From positions 124,001 through 188,000 of the forward strand of contig JADJMV010000008.1 of the NCBI GenBank assembly GCA_016709445.1: DNA of 64,000 nt. The letters run 5' to 3'. A program made the position numbers and the translations under genes. Below the pieces are notes generated by a model. That model was not told where the DNA came from and made no database searches. It saw only the letters and a program-made list of their open reading frames with translations. Origin of the DNA: Phycisphaerales bacterium (lineage in GTDB: Bacteria; Planctomycetota; Phycisphaerae; Phycisphaerales; UBA1924). Shown here in pieces: positions 1-9,271 of this stretch (position 1 is its first letter; each line of letters begins with the position of its first letter).

Positions 1-1157
1 TTGGGGCCGCGGGGTGAGCGTTGCTTGGCAACGTCGATGAGGCGGGGGGAGGCGTCGACGCCACACACGAGCACCCCCTGCGAGGCCAACGCGCGGGCAA
101 GCACCCCCTGACCACAGGCAAGATCGAGCACGCGCTCACCGGGGATCGACGCGAGCAGCCGGAGCGCGCCCGGAAGGACAATGTCGTTGTGCAGATCGTT
201 CCGCCGGTCCTCCACCAGGTCGTCGTACCACGCGGCGACGTCCTCCCAAGCGGTCTTGGCGGCTGCGGGTACCTGCTTCACCACGGCGGGGACGCTGGAC
301 GCGGCCTGCGGCGGGGGCTCGCATCCAACGAGCTTCCACATCCGGACCGGCGCGGGGCTATTCAGGCGGATGGATTGTCCCGAGACCGGATGAGAAAAGC
401 TGATTTCCGCCGCATGGAGCGCGACGCGCCGGAGGGGATCCCCCTGCGCCCCATAGCGGCGATCTCCAACCACGGGATGTCCGATATGGGCAAGATGGGC
501 TCGGATCTGATGCTTTCGACCGGTCTCGAGGCGGACGCGCAGGAGCGTGAACTTCTCGGAGGACGCGACGACCCGATAGTGGGTGATCGCGGCGCGGGGC
601 TCGTCGCGCGCGAGCGGCCCCTCGGAGGTGTGGGACCGCACAGGGCGGCGCGTGTCGGGGGGCAGGACCCGGACTATGCCCCGGCCGGTATCGACAATCG
701 GCGCCTGGATCGTGCCGACTGCCGGGGGCGCGGCCGCCCCACCGCTCCCCGCGGCCGAATCCCCGAGGCGCCCCTCAACGAGCGCCACGTACCCGCGCTG
801 CACGCGCCGGGCACGCAGATCGTCCTTGAGCCACTCAAAGGCTCGCTCCGATTTGGCGAAGACGACCAGGCCCGAGACCTCCGAATCGAGGCGGTGCACC
901 ACCCAGACGCGAGGCCGCCCGACGCCGTGGTGCCGCACGTGCTCCTTGACCAGGTCGAACAGGGTGCGTTGGCTGGTGCGGGCCTCGGGCGGCACGGCCG
1001 TCGGGACGCCGGCGGGCTTGTCGGCGATGAGCAGATCGTCATCTTCGTAGGCGATGTGGAGCCCGGCCCGTGGGGTGCGCCCCTGGGGCGCGCGGCGGCG
1101 CTGTCCGTCGTCGCCCCCGGTGGATGGGGATCGCACTGGTCTATCTCGATTGGCCAA
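1..1157 (-). CDS. RluA-family pseudouridine synthase fused to a SAM-dependent methyltransferase (partial)
   Basis: The reading frame runs off the window's left edge. The N-terminal part is a RluA-type pseudouridine synthase, which isomerises uridine in rRNA or tRNA. It contains the catalytic-aspartate motif HRLDSEVSG near positions 896-870 and the family motif GRKHQIRAHL further on. After a linker of about 30 residues rich in Ala, Pro and Val, the same open frame continues into a class I methyltransferase. That domain has the SAM-binding motif VLDLACGQGVLARAL near positions 136-92. No ATG exists in frame near the start. I chose TTG at 1157 because GGGAG lies 8 bases upstream; GTG at 1136 is the alternative. 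The gene starts 34 bases after the fucosidase stop, on the same strand. The fusion could be real or could result from a lost stop codon, but the linker is continuous and in frame. Confidence 0.85.
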   Translation of the reverse strand, partial: MANRDRPVRSPSTGGDDGQRRRAPQGRTPRAGLHIAYEDDDLLIADKPAGVPTAVPPEARTSQRTLFDLVKEHVRHHGVGRPRVWVVHRLDSEVSGLVVFAKSERAFEWLKDDLRARRVQRGYVALVEGRLGDSAAGSGGAAAPPAVGTIQAPIVDTGRGIVRVLPPDTRRPVRSHTSEGPLARDEPRAAITHYRVVASSEKFTLLRVRLETGRKHQIRAHLAHIGHPVVGDRRYGAQGDPLRRVALHAAEISFSHPVSGQSIRLNSPAPVRMWKLVGCEPPPQAASSVPAVVKQVPAAAKTAWEDVAAWYDDLVEDRRNDLHNDIVLPGALRLLASIPGERVLDLACGQGVLARALASQGVLVCGVDASPRLIDVAKQRSPRGP

Positions 1158-1191
1158 AGTTGAGGCTCCCGGCGCATCTGGGCGCCCCGCA

Positions 1192-3375
1192 TCATTCGCC
1201 GCCAAAGAGCACCGAACCGGGAATCGCCCCCGGCGAGCCGCCCGGCGTGGTCCAGCGGACTTGGAGACCAAACTGGCCCGACGCATTGAAGTACTCCACA
1301 CGGAATGGGTGGAATCCGGCGCGGAGCCCAACGACACCCGATCGCTCGACCATGCCGTGGAGTCCGTCGTTATCGACCACGAGTCGGTCGTGGAGGTACA
1401 GGCGCGACCCATCGTCGCTGCTCGTCAAAAAGGTGTAGAGCCCATCGGTCGGCACGTTGATGAAGCCGCTGAAGACCGCCGCGAAATGCTCGTCGCGGGA
1501 GCGGGGTTCGAGGCTGAAGTCCGGCGTGGTCAGGGAGCGGACAGGTGTGGCATCCTGCAACTGCTCGAGCGTCTGCCAGCCGCCCTCGAAGAACTCCGCA
1601 CGCAGGCCCGCCCCGGGCGCGCGGAAGAGGGCCACGGCCTGCAGGAGTGAAGCGTGTGAATAGGCCTGGAAAGATCGGGACGCTTCCAGCGGGCTCAGGA
1701 CGCCGTCCAGCTCGCCCCGGGCACGAAGTGTCGCCGATTCGGACAGGATGATTGGGGTGACATAGAGGCGCGAGGTCCCAGTCGGCTGCGAGCCATCGAG
1801 CGTGTAGCGGATCCGGGCATCCGGCCGACTGGACCGCAGTTCCACCCGCATGGCGTCGAGGAACGCGTCGGCGGGAGCAACGATGGTGATCCGCGGCGGC
1901 TCAGCAAAGAGCGCGAACTCGCTGAGAGCCGGGCAGACCTCGGCGTCGGACAGGCGGAGCCGAACCCGATCCGTCTGGATGAGGGTTCCCCGCCACAGCC
2001 GCCGGGCGCCGATCGCGCTGCCCTTGGCGAACTCGGTCCACCCGCCATCCTGCCACGCATCCAACGCCCAGTTGTTGACGCGCTGTCCGAGGGGGAGGTA
2101 CTCGCGGAGCGAGACGACATTGAAACCGGTCTCGTTCGGCAGCTCGAGCACAATCTCGGCGTCGTGCACCGCGTCATCGGTAGCCCAGTATGTGCTCGCG
2201 TGGCCATCGCAGATGTTCGCCGGCGCGTAAGCCCGATCGCCCCCTCTGGTGTTCGTCGCTGACGCCGTCGCGCCGGAAGCCAGATCGCTCCCAAACGTTG
2301 CGTCGAGAATCGCCCGAAAGCCCCGCAGGCTGGCGGCGTCAGTCTCATGGATCCGGCCCGAACGATCCGGCGGGACGTTGAGCAGCAGGGAGGCGCCGCG
2401 CCCAACCGACGCGTAGTACAGATCGACGAGTTGCTCTGGACCTTTGACCCGGCCGTCCTCGCCTGCGTGGTAGAACCAGCCCGGTCGGATCGAGACGTCG
2501 CACTCGGCGGGCATCCACATCTCCCCATCGCGGTGACCGGAGGTGCCCTCCCAATACCGCGTCGTTCCCGGGACGGCCCGCGTTTCTCCGTCGGCGGGGC
2601 GGGGCGAATAGGTCGCCCAGCAGGGATCGCCCGCGAGGCCCTGCTCATTCCCCACCCAGCGGAGATCGCCGGCGTCGGAGAAGATCACGGCATCAGGCTG
2701 GAGTTCGCGGACAATCCGTGTCGTCTCCTCCCATCCGTAATACGTCGACCGGTCGATGTGCCGCGTCTCGCGGGCACCCCCGTAGTAGCCGTCCCCGCCG
2801 TTCGCGCCGTCCCACCACACCTCGAAGATCGGTCCGTAACGGGTCAGCAGCTCGCGGAGCTGATCGCGGTAGTACTCCACATAGGAGGGCTGGCCGTAGT
2901 CCGCGCGGTTGCGATCCCACGGCGAGAGATAGACCCCGAATTTGAGCCCGTGCCTCGCGCATGCGTCAGAGATCTCGCGGACGACATCGCCCTTTCCGCC
3001 CTTCCATGGGCTGGATGCGATGTCGTGCTCCGTGTAGTCGCTGGGCCAGAGACAGAAGCCGTCGTGATGCTTGCACGTGAGAATGAGTCCCCTCATCCCT
3101 GCCTGTTCAGCGACCGACACAATCTGCTCGGCGTCGAAATTGGTGGGATTGAATATCGCCGGATCCTCGTCGCCGTACCCCCATTCCCTGTCGGTAAACG
3201 TGTTGGTTGTAAAGTGAAGGAAGCCATAGAACTCCAACTCGTGCCACCGAAGGTGCCGCGGGCTGGGCAGCACACCGCGGGGCGACGGCGGGGCGGACTG
3301 GGCCATGATTGCGCGGGCGCCCATCGCCGCGAGCAGCGAGAACGTCAAGGCCGCGAGAGTGATCGGCTGAGGCAT
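1192..3375 (-). CDS. Secreted alpha-L-fucosidase, GH29, with F5/8C, FN3-associated and PA14 modules
   Basis: This 727-residue exported enzyme should release L-fucose from glycans. A signal peptide occupies roughly residues 1-26 and ends in an Ala-rich stretch with MAQS at the likely cleavage point. The GH29 barrel spans about 35-340. It shows HHDGFCLWPS and the motif EVWWDGANG near residues 185-192, whose Asp matches the family nucleophile position. It is followed by a discoidin-like (F5/8 type C) region at about 345-470, a chitobiase/FN3-associated segment with RYTLDGSQPTG, and a C-terminal PA14-like domain (SSDDGSRLYLHDRLVVDNDG). The frame stays open further upstream, but ATG 3375 is preceded by GAGGAGGAACC and starts the signal peptide. 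The extra modules probably bind carbohydrate. That role is inferred. Confidence 0.9.
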   Translation of the reverse strand: MPQPITLAALTFSLLAAMGARAIMAQSAPPSPRGVLPSPRHLRWHELEFYGFLHFTTNTFTDREWGYGDEDPAIFNPTNFDAEQIVSVAEQAGMRGLILTCKHHDGFCLWPSDYTEHDIASSPWKGGKGDVVREISDACARHGLKFGVYLSPWDRNRADYGQPSYVEYYRDQLRELLTRYGPIFEVWWDGANGGDGYYGGARETRHIDRSTYYGWEETTRIVRELQPDAVIFSDAGDLRWVGNEQGLAGDPCWATYSPRPADGETRAVPGTTRYWEGTSGHRDGEMWMPAECDVSIRPGWFYHAGEDGRVKGPEQLVDLYYASVGRGASLLLNVPPDRSGRIHETDAASLRGFRAILDATFGSDLASGATASATNTRGGDRAYAPANICDGHASTYWATDDAVHDAEIVLELPNETGFNVVSLREYLPLGQRVNNWALDAWQDGGWTEFAKGSAIGARRLWRGTLIQTDRVRLRLSDAEVCPALSEFALFAEPPRITIVAPADAFLDAMRVELRSSRPDARIRYTLDGSQPTGTSRLYVTPIILSESATLRARGELDGVLSPLEASRSFQAYSHASLLQAVALFRAPGAGLRAEFFEGGWQTLEQLQDATPVRSLTTPDFSLEPRSRDEHFAAVFSGFINVPTDGLYTFLTSSDDGSRLYLHDRLVVDNDGLHGMVERSGVVGLRAGFHPFRVEYFNASGQFGLQVRWTTPGGSPGAIPGSVLFGGE

Positions 3376-3407
3376 CGGTTCCTCCTCGAGGTGGACCCTC
3401 GGTGTGG

Positions 3408-4103
3408 TCAGTCTGCGGTGGCCGGGCTGACAGCCCGGCTCCAGGCCGCCGCCGCCCGGTCGAGCAGCCAGGGCGCGAAGCGGGACTTGGGCATCAATCC
3501 GTCCGTCGTGGCCACCGTCCCGTCGCGGGCCACAAGCGTGGCCTCGATCTCGCCGCTCTCCATCGTTTCGAGCGGATTGGCGACAATCAGATCGATGGAC
3601 TTGCGTCGGAGCTTCTCCTCGGCGGAAGACCTCAGGCGTTCGCGGGGCTCGAGGGCGAAGCCGACCAGGTACTGCCCGGGGGCTCGGCGGCCCGAGCACG
3701 CCGCGAGCAGGTCCTCGGTCGGCTCGAGTTCGATAGAGCGGGTCCCGGCCTCGCGTTTGAGTTTGGTCCCGAGTTGACCGGGGTCGACACGCGGCCGGTA
3801 GTCCGCGACCGCGGCTGCCATGATGAGGATGTCGCACTCGGACTGGGCCATCGCCAGCAACACCCCGAGATCGGACGCCGTCCGGTACCGGTCGACAACG
3901 ACCCGGGGATGCTCGGGCTGGAGGTGCGTCGGCCCCAGGAGCAAGCGGACCGGCCAGCCCCGGCGGGAGGCCTCATCGGCGAGGGCAACCCCGAGCCGGC
4001 CGCTCGACCGATTGCCGATGAACCGCACCGCATCGATCGGCTCGTGGGTCGGTCCGGCGGTGATCAGGAGGCGGGGCGCGTCGTGGAGTCCGGTCGGGGT
4101 CAC
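3408..4103 (-). CDS. coaB: Phosphopantothenate-cysteine ligase domain protein (CoaB, stand-alone)
   Basis: This 231-residue protein matches the CoaB half of the usual CoaBC protein, which joins cysteine to 4'-phosphopantothenate in coenzyme A synthesis. Visible family motifs are TAGPTHEPIDAVRFIGN at the N-terminus, followed directly by RSSG, then AAAVADYRP in the middle and LVGFALEP, with DLIVANPL nearer the C-terminus. There is no CoaC (decarboxylase) domain in front of it and none elsewhere in the window, so the two activities are probably on separate proteins here. The start is GTG at 4103. The fucosidase gene follows 32 bases downstream on the same strand, so the two may be co-transcribed. 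Upstream lies a 246-base divergent gap shared with the pilus cluster. Confidence 0.85.
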   Translation of the reverse strand: MTPTGLHDAPRLLITAGPTHEPIDAVRFIGNRSSGRLGVALADEASRRGWPVRLLLGPTHLQPEHPRVVVDRYRTASDLGVLLAMAQSECDILIMAAAVADYRPRVDPGQLGTKLKREAGTRSIELEPTEDLLAACSGRRAPGQYLVGFALEPRERLRSSAEEKLRRKSIDLIVANPLETMESGEIEATLVARDGTVATTDGLMPKSRFAPWLLDRAAAAWSRAVSPATAD

Positions 4104-4349
4104 GTGCGGGTCCTGTGGGGAGTTGCGTCGGGGACGGGATCATTTGTACGCTGGAACTCTCCCCCGTGTGGGGACGAAGGAAGGAATACCCAGAAGCAAG
4201 GTCGGGTGCGGATCGGGCCCGTACGGCGCGCGGGGTTGTGGTGACTCTGGCGGCCGCGACCCGAACGCGGGCGGTCCTAGGATGGCCTCGTCGCGATCAG
4301 GGACGCGGTAGGACGCGGTTGTCGCCAGGGAAAAGGGTGTTGTTCGGAT

Positions 4350-6086
4350 ATGGCAAGATCACGGAAGAAGCTCGGTGAGATCCTCGTGGGTTGGGGGGTC
4401 GTCACTGCGGACCAGGTGTCCAAGGCCGCGGACCTCGCCAAATCGTCGGGCAAGCGCCTCGGCGAGGTGATGGTCGAGCAGGGCTACGCCTCCGAGGGGC
4501 AGGTCGCCAAGGCTCTCGCCAACCAGTTCGGGATGGAGTACGTTGACCTCGCGGCGAGTGGGATGTCGAGCAAGATCGACATGAAGCTGATCCCCGAGGA
4601 CCTCGTGCGCAAGCACCTCATTCTCCCGATCGGGAAGGTCGGCTCGAAGCTGCAGCTGGTGATCCACGACCCGATGGACCTCGAGTTGATGGACATGCTG
4701 CGGTTCCGGCTGAACGCCGAGGTGGAACCCCGCATCGCCTCCCGGTCGGACATCAAGGCGTTTATCGAGGGGACGCTCGAGAGCAAGCGTTCCCCGATCA
4801 CCGAAGCCAACGCGGGCCAGTCGCTGGTGACCGACTCGATCGACCGGACGATCGACCGCTCGGTCGATCGCTCCGTCGATAAGTCGATCGACGTCGCGGC
4901 GGAAGACTCACCGATCGTGAAGCTCACCAACCGCATGCTCACCGAGGCGGTGAAGATGCGGGCGAGCGACGTGCACATCGAGCCGATGGCGGACCGGGTC
5001 CGGCTGCGCTACCGCATCGACGGCGTGTGCATCGAACGCGACAACCTGCCGAAGCGCATGCAGAATGCGCTGCTCAGCCGCGTGAAGCTGATGAGCGGCA
5101 TGAATATCGCCGAGAAGCGGGCGCCCCAGGACGGGCGCATCAAGCTCGGTGTGGACGACGTGTTCATCGATTTCCGCGTCTCGGCCTGTCCGGCGTATCA
5201 CGGCGAGAGCGTGGTGCTCCGTATTCTGCGCCCGGACTCTGTCCGTATCGGCCTCGAAAACCTGGGCTTTGAGGCCGACAACCTGACCGTGTTCAACCGG
5301 ATCATCCGCCGCCCCAACGGCATCTTCCTGGTCACCGGCCCGACGGGCTCGGGCAAGACCACCACGCTCTACTCGGCGCTGGACATCCTCAACCGGCCCG
5401 ACAAGAAGATCATCACCGCCGAGGACCCGGTCGAATACAACTTCAACGGGATCAACCAGTGCCAGGTCCGCGAGGGCATCGGCCTGACATTCTCGGCAAT
5501 CCTTCGCTCGATGCTGCGTCAGGCCCCCAACATCATCCTGGTCGGCGAAATCCGAGACCGGGAGGTCGGTGAGATCGCGATCCAGGCCGCGCTGACCGGT
5601 CACCTCGTGTTCTCGACTCTGCACACCAACGACGCCCCCAGCGCCATCACCCGATTGATCGATATGGGGATCAAGCCATTCCTCGTGGCGTCTTCCATCC
5701 AGGCCATCATGGCGCAGCGGCTCATCCGAATCCTCTGCAAGGACTGCAAGAAGGTCGCGGAGGAGGCCGACCTGGACCACAAGTACCTCAACCTCATCGA
5801 CCTGAAGCCCGAGGACGCGCTCGGGCGCGCGAACAAGCCGGTGGGCTGCCCCACCTGCGCGAACACCGGCTTCCGGGGCCGGCGGGCCATCTTCGAGATG
5901 ATGCAGATGAATTCTCAGATCCGTGACCTGGCATTCCACCGGGCGCCGGTCGTCGAGATCCGGCACGCGGCGCTGAAGTCGGGCATGCGTCCGCTCGTGT
6001 TCGACGGGCGGCTCAAGGTGCTCGGCGGCATGACCACCGCCGACGAGATCGCCCGCGTGGCCCAGGTCGCCGGCGTGGAAGACTGA
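4350..6086 (+). CDS. pilB: Type II secretion / type IV pilus assembly ATPase PilB/GspE, first copy
   Basis: This is a 578-residue hexameric-type ATPase that powers pseudopilus or pilus extension at the cytoplasmic face of the inner membrane. Residues 1-150 form an MshEN-like domain with two repeats, the second being RLGEVMVEQGYASEGQ followed by VAKALANQ, which fits the known cyclic-di-GMP binding motif. A short low-complexity linker near residues 163-185 repeats SIDR/SVDR units. The ATPase core follows, with Walker A GPTGSGKTTTL near residue 330, an Asp box, and paired cysteines CKDC and CPTC near 463 and 500 that should bind zinc. ATG 4350 is preceded by a purine-rich stretch (AGGGAAAAGGG). 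It is the first gene of the cluster, 51 bases before pilT. Confidence 0.92.
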   Translation: MARSRKKLGEILVGWGVVTADQVSKAADLAKSSGKRLGEVMVEQGYASEGQVAKALANQFGMEYVDLAASGMSSKIDMKLIPEDLVRKHLILPIGKVGSKLQLVIHDPMDLELMDMLRFRLNAEVEPRIASRSDIKAFIEGTLESKRSPITEANAGQSLVTDSIDRTIDRSVDRSVDKSIDVAAEDSPIVKLTNRMLTEAVKMRASDVHIEPMADRVRLRYRIDGVCIERDNLPKRMQNALLSRVKLMSGMNIAEKRAPQDGRIKLGVDDVFIDFRVSACPAYHGESVVLRILRPDSVRIGLENLGFEADNLTVFNRIIRRPNGIFLVTGPTGSGKTTTLYSALDILNRPDKKIITAEDPVEYNFNGINQCQVREGIGLTFSAILRSMLRQAPNIILVGEIRDREVGEIAIQAALTGHLVFSTLHTNDAPSAITRLIDMGIKPFLVASSIQAIMAQRLIRILCKDCKKVAEEADLDHKYLNLIDLKPEDALGRANKPVGCPTCANTGFRGRRAIFEMMQMNSQIRDLAFHRAPVVEIRHAALKSGMRPLVFDGRLKVLGGMTTADEIARVAQVAGVED

Positions 6087-6137
6087 TTGTGAGTGACACC
6101 ACGCGGGCCGAGGCCCGCGGAGACAGGAGCCGTTTCG

Positions 6138-7259
6138 ATGTCTTCGATGCAAATCGACCGCCTGCTCGACACCGTCGTCCGCTACGGAGCGAGCGACCTC
6201 CACCTGACCGTCGGCAGGCAGCCCACCATCCGGCTTCATGGCCACCTCCAGAACCTCAAGACCAAGGTCCTCGACTCTGAGGACATGGTCGGCCTCATGA
6301 AGTCGATCACCCCCGAACGCAACCAGCAGGAACTGCAGGAGGTGGGCGGCACGGACTTCGGCTTCGCCTATGGAACCGCAGCCCGATTCCGAGTGTCGGT
6401 ATTCCGACAAAAAGGCGAACTCGCGATCGTGCTTCGCCAGATTCCCAACCGGCTGTTGACGTTCGAGCAGATCGGACTTCCCGAGATCTGTCGCGAATTG
6501 ATCCGCCGGCCCCAGGGGCTCTTCCTGGTCACGGGACCGACAGGCTCCGGCAAGACCACATCGCTTGCGACGATGCTGGACTACATCAACACGAACTACG
6601 ACCGGCACATCGTGACGATGGAAGACCCGATCGAGTACTACCACAACCACAAGAAATCCATTGTCAACCAGCGGGAGGTCGGCAACGACGTCCCCTCGTT
6701 CTCCGAGTCCCTCCGTCGCGTGCTTCGTCAGGACCCGGATGTGATCCTGGTCGGCGAAATGCGAGACCTGGAAACGATCGAGGCCGCGATCCGGGCCGCC
6801 GAAACGGGCCACTTGGTGTTCGCCACCCTGCATACCAACGGTGCGGCGAAGACGATCGACCGCGTGGTTGACGCATTCCCCGTGTCACAGCAGAACCAGG
6901 TCCGCGTGCAGCTTTCCACGGCGCTGATCTCGGTCCTGAGCCAGCAGCTGCTGGCCCGCATGGACCTGGCCGGGCGGGTGGCGGCGTACGAGTTCCTGGT
7001 GGTGACCCCGGCGATTGCGAACCTGATCCGCGACGCAAAGACTTTCCGGATCGACTCGATGATCCAGACGGGGAAGAAGTTCGGCATGCAGTTGCTGGAC
7101 GACCACTTGTGGTCGCTCTACACGCGCGGGATCATTTCGGCCGAGGAAATGATTGACAAGTCCAAGAATCCATCTGAGCTGACCGACAAGATCCACAAGA
7201 TGGGTCGAACCGTCGGTAGGACCGAGTGGGATGAGGAGTTCGAGGCAGGCGGCCAATGA
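6138..7259 (+). CDS. pilT: Twitching motility ATPase PilT
   Basis: This 373-residue retraction ATPase of type IV pili has the usual PilT layout. An N-terminal domain begins with YGASDLHLTVG and is followed by a RecA-like core. The core carries Walker A GPTGSGKTTS near residue 133, RQDPDVILVGEMRD, and the AIRAAETGHLVFATLHT box typical of the family. It lacks the zinc cysteines of PilB, as expected. An in-frame start at 6093 exists, but ATG 6138 is preceded by GGAGACAGGAG and begins right before the conserved domain. The C-terminus ends in an acidic tail. A hairpin terminator lies about 50 bases after its stop, so pilB-pilT may form one transcript apart from the downstream secretion genes. Presence of PilT argues that some of the cluster serves a retractable pilus. 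Confidence 0.93.
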   Translation: MSSMQIDRLLDTVVRYGASDLHLTVGRQPTIRLHGHLQNLKTKVLDSEDMVGLMKSITPERNQQELQEVGGTDFGFAYGTAARFRVSVFRQKGELAIVLRQIPNRLLTFEQIGLPEICRELIRRPQGLFLVTGPTGSGKTTSLATMLDYINTNYDRHIVTMEDPIEYYHNHKKSIVNQREVGNDVPSFSESLRRVLRQDPDVILVGEMRDLETIEAAIRAAETGHLVFATLHTNGAAKTIDRVVDAFPVSQQNQVRVQLSTALISVLSQQLLARMDLAGRVAAYEFLVVTPAIANLIRDAKTFRIDSMIQTGKKFGMQLLDDHLWSLYTRGIISAEEMIDKSKNPSELTDKIHKMGRTVGRTEWDEEFEAGGQ

Positions 7260-7310
7260 CCAAACCAGCCGGTTTTGCCTTGAATTGTAGATCATATTTC
7301 CAACTGTCTT

Positions 7311-7339
7311 GACCGATATGCCCCGGCTATCGGTCTTTT
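7311..7339 (+). terminator. Rho-independent terminator after pilT
   Basis: An 8-base stem GACCGATA / TATCGGTC (7311-7318 with 7328-7335) encloses a 9-base loop and is followed at once by TTTT. It sits 51 bases after the pilT stop and 120 bases before the next gene, and so splits the cluster into two transcripts. Confidence 0.7.
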
Positions 7340-7458
7340 GTTCTGCAACATCATCTGCTAGAGTGCCGAATCGGTGAGAGGTTGTGGTCCGCCGCGTGCC
7401 TGAGTGAGTGGGCGCGGCGGGCCGCCTTGAGACGGTTCGGTCGGAGTCTGGTGCGATT

Positions 7459-9189
7459 ATGGCGATTGATCCTGCTGAACTCAAAGGTCGGAAGCTTGGT
7501 CGGGCCTTGACCAAGATGGGAAAGGTGACCCGCGAGCAGGTCCACGAGACGCTGACCATCCAGAAGACCCGCAAGGTTCCGATCGGTCAGCTGCTCGTTG
7601 AATTAGGATATTGTACGGAACGAGACGTCGCCGAGGCTCTCGCCGGGCAGGCGGGTATGGCGTACATCGACCTCGCCGGCATGACGGTCTCAGAGGAGGC
7701 TCTCCGGGCGATTCCGGCGGAGACGGCCCAGGCCTATCAGGTTGTGCCGGTCGAGTTCAACCCGACGAGTCGGCGCCTGAAGATCGCGTTGAAGAGTCCG
7801 GACAATTTCCGGGCGGTGGACGACCTCCGGCTCCTGATGGGGTTCATCGTCGAGGCGGTCGTGGCCGACACCGGGGCGATCGACGCGATGATCCAGAAGC
7901 ACTACTCCCGGCAGGAGTCGGTGTCTGAGGTCGTGCAGGAGTTGGCTTCGGACTCGAAGTACCAGAGCCTGGCCTCGGGCGACAAATCGATCGATCTCGA
8001 CGCGGTCATGGAGATGGCCGGGGACAACCAGGTCATCAAGCTCCTGAATCTGGTACTCCTGCAGGCGATCCGGGACCGGGCGAGCGACATCCACTTCGAG
8101 CCGTTCGAGAACGAGTTCAAGATGCGGTACCGCATCGACGGCGTGCTGTACGAGATGGTGCCGCCGCCCAAGCACCTCGGCCCGGCGATCACCAGCCGCG
8201 TCAAGGTCATGGCCAACCTGGACATCGCCGAGCGGCGTCTGCCGCAGGACGGGCGAATCGAGCTGCAGGTGGGCGGCAAGCCGGTGGACCTGCGTATCGC
8301 GGTGCTGCCGACGATGTGGGGCGAGAGCGTCGTGATGCGCGTGCTCGACCGTTCGAACGTCGAGCTGTCGCTGGACCGCGTGGGCTTCCGCGAGGACGAG
8401 TTGGTCCGGTTCCGGAAGCTCATCTCCAAGCCGAACGGCATCGTGGTGGTGACGGGCCCGACGGGCTCGGGGAAGACGACGACGCTGTACGCCGCGTTGG
8501 CGGAATTGAACGACATCGAGACCAAGATCCTGACGGCGGAGGACCCTGTCGAGTACGACATCGACGGCCTCTGCCAGTGCCAGGTCAACGTCGAGGCGGG
8601 CACGACCTTTGCCCGGCTGCTGCGCAGCTTTCTTCGTCAGGACCCGGACATCATCCTGGTGGGTGAGATCCGCGACCTGGAGACGGCGCAGATCGCCGTG
8701 CAGGCTTCGCTGACGGGCCACCTGGTGCTCTCGACGCTCCACACCAACGACGCGCCGAGCTCGATCATCCGTCTCGCGGACCTGGGGCTCGAGCCCTTCC
8801 TGTTGACCGCGACCATCGAGGGCGTCGTGGCGCAGCGTCTGGTGCGGACGATCTGTACGAAGTGCAAGGAGGAGTACACGCCGGGCGAGGAGGAACTGCT
8901 CGAGCTGGCGTTGACCCCCGACGATGTCCGCGGGCGGCGGTTCTTCCGCGGGCGGGGGTGCGACGCCTGCAACCGCTCGGGATTCCGCGGGCGCATGGCG
9001 CTGTTCGAGATCATGGAGATGACCGACACGGCCCGCGAATTGGTGATGCAGGAGGCGAGCACGTCGGTCATCCGCGAGAGCGCCAAGCGCTCGGGGATGC
9101 GGACGCTGCGCGAGTGCGGCCTGCTTGCCATCTTCGAGGGCCAGACGACGATCGACGAGGTGGTTCGAGAGACGATCATGGAGGAATGA
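7459..9189 (+). CDS. gspE: Type II secretion / type IV pilus assembly ATPase GspE/PilB, second copy
   Basis: This 576-residue protein is paralogous to the ATPase encoded at 4350. An N-terminal MshEN-like region carries KLGRALTKMGKVTREQ and a second repeat ending AEALAGQAGM. The ATPase core has Walker A GPTGSGKTTTLYAAL near residue 333, RQDPDIILVGEIRD and ASLTGHLVLSTLHTNDAPSS. Zinc cysteines are CTKC and CDAC. An upstream in-frame start at 7408 gives 17 extra residues that do not resemble the family, so I prefer ATG 7459. It is followed 82 bases later by pilC/gspF and five pseudopilin genes, so this copy probably drives the secretion pseudopilus. That split of labour with the first copy is inference from position. 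Confidence 0.9.
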   Translation: MAIDPAELKGRKLGRALTKMGKVTREQVHETLTIQKTRKVPIGQLLVELGYCTERDVAEALAGQAGMAYIDLAGMTVSEEALRAIPAETAQAYQVVPVEFNPTSRRLKIALKSPDNFRAVDDLRLLMGFIVEAVVADTGAIDAMIQKHYSRQESVSEVVQELASDSKYQSLASGDKSIDLDAVMEMAGDNQVIKLLNLVLLQAIRDRASDIHFEPFENEFKMRYRIDGVLYEMVPPPKHLGPAITSRVKVMANLDIAERRLPQDGRIELQVGGKPVDLRIAVLPTMWGESVVMRVLDRSNVELSLDRVGFREDELVRFRKLISKPNGIVVVTGPTGSGKTTTLYAALAELNDIETKILTAEDPVEYDIDGLCQCQVNVEAGTTFARLLRSFLRQDPDIILVGEIRDLETAQIAVQASLTGHLVLSTLHTNDAPSSIIRLADLGLEPFLLTATIEGVVAQRLVRTICTKCKEEYTPGEEELLELALTPDDVRGRRFFRGRGCDACNRSGFRGRMALFEIMEMTDTARELVMQEASTSVIRESAKRSGMRTLRECGLLAIFEGQTTIDEVVRETIMEE

Positions 9190-9271
9190 CGCGGGAGCGT
9201 GCACGCGGAGGAGCGTGCATGCCCCGCGGCGTTCCGCGGGTGGGTCCAGACCAAGAGCCGGAGCGGATCAC

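Noticed and set aside
7338..7364. Possible promoter (TTGTTC and TGCTAGAGT) after the pilT terminator
   Set aside because: Spacing of about 15 bases is short and the -35 match is weak. It cannot be supported without transcript data.
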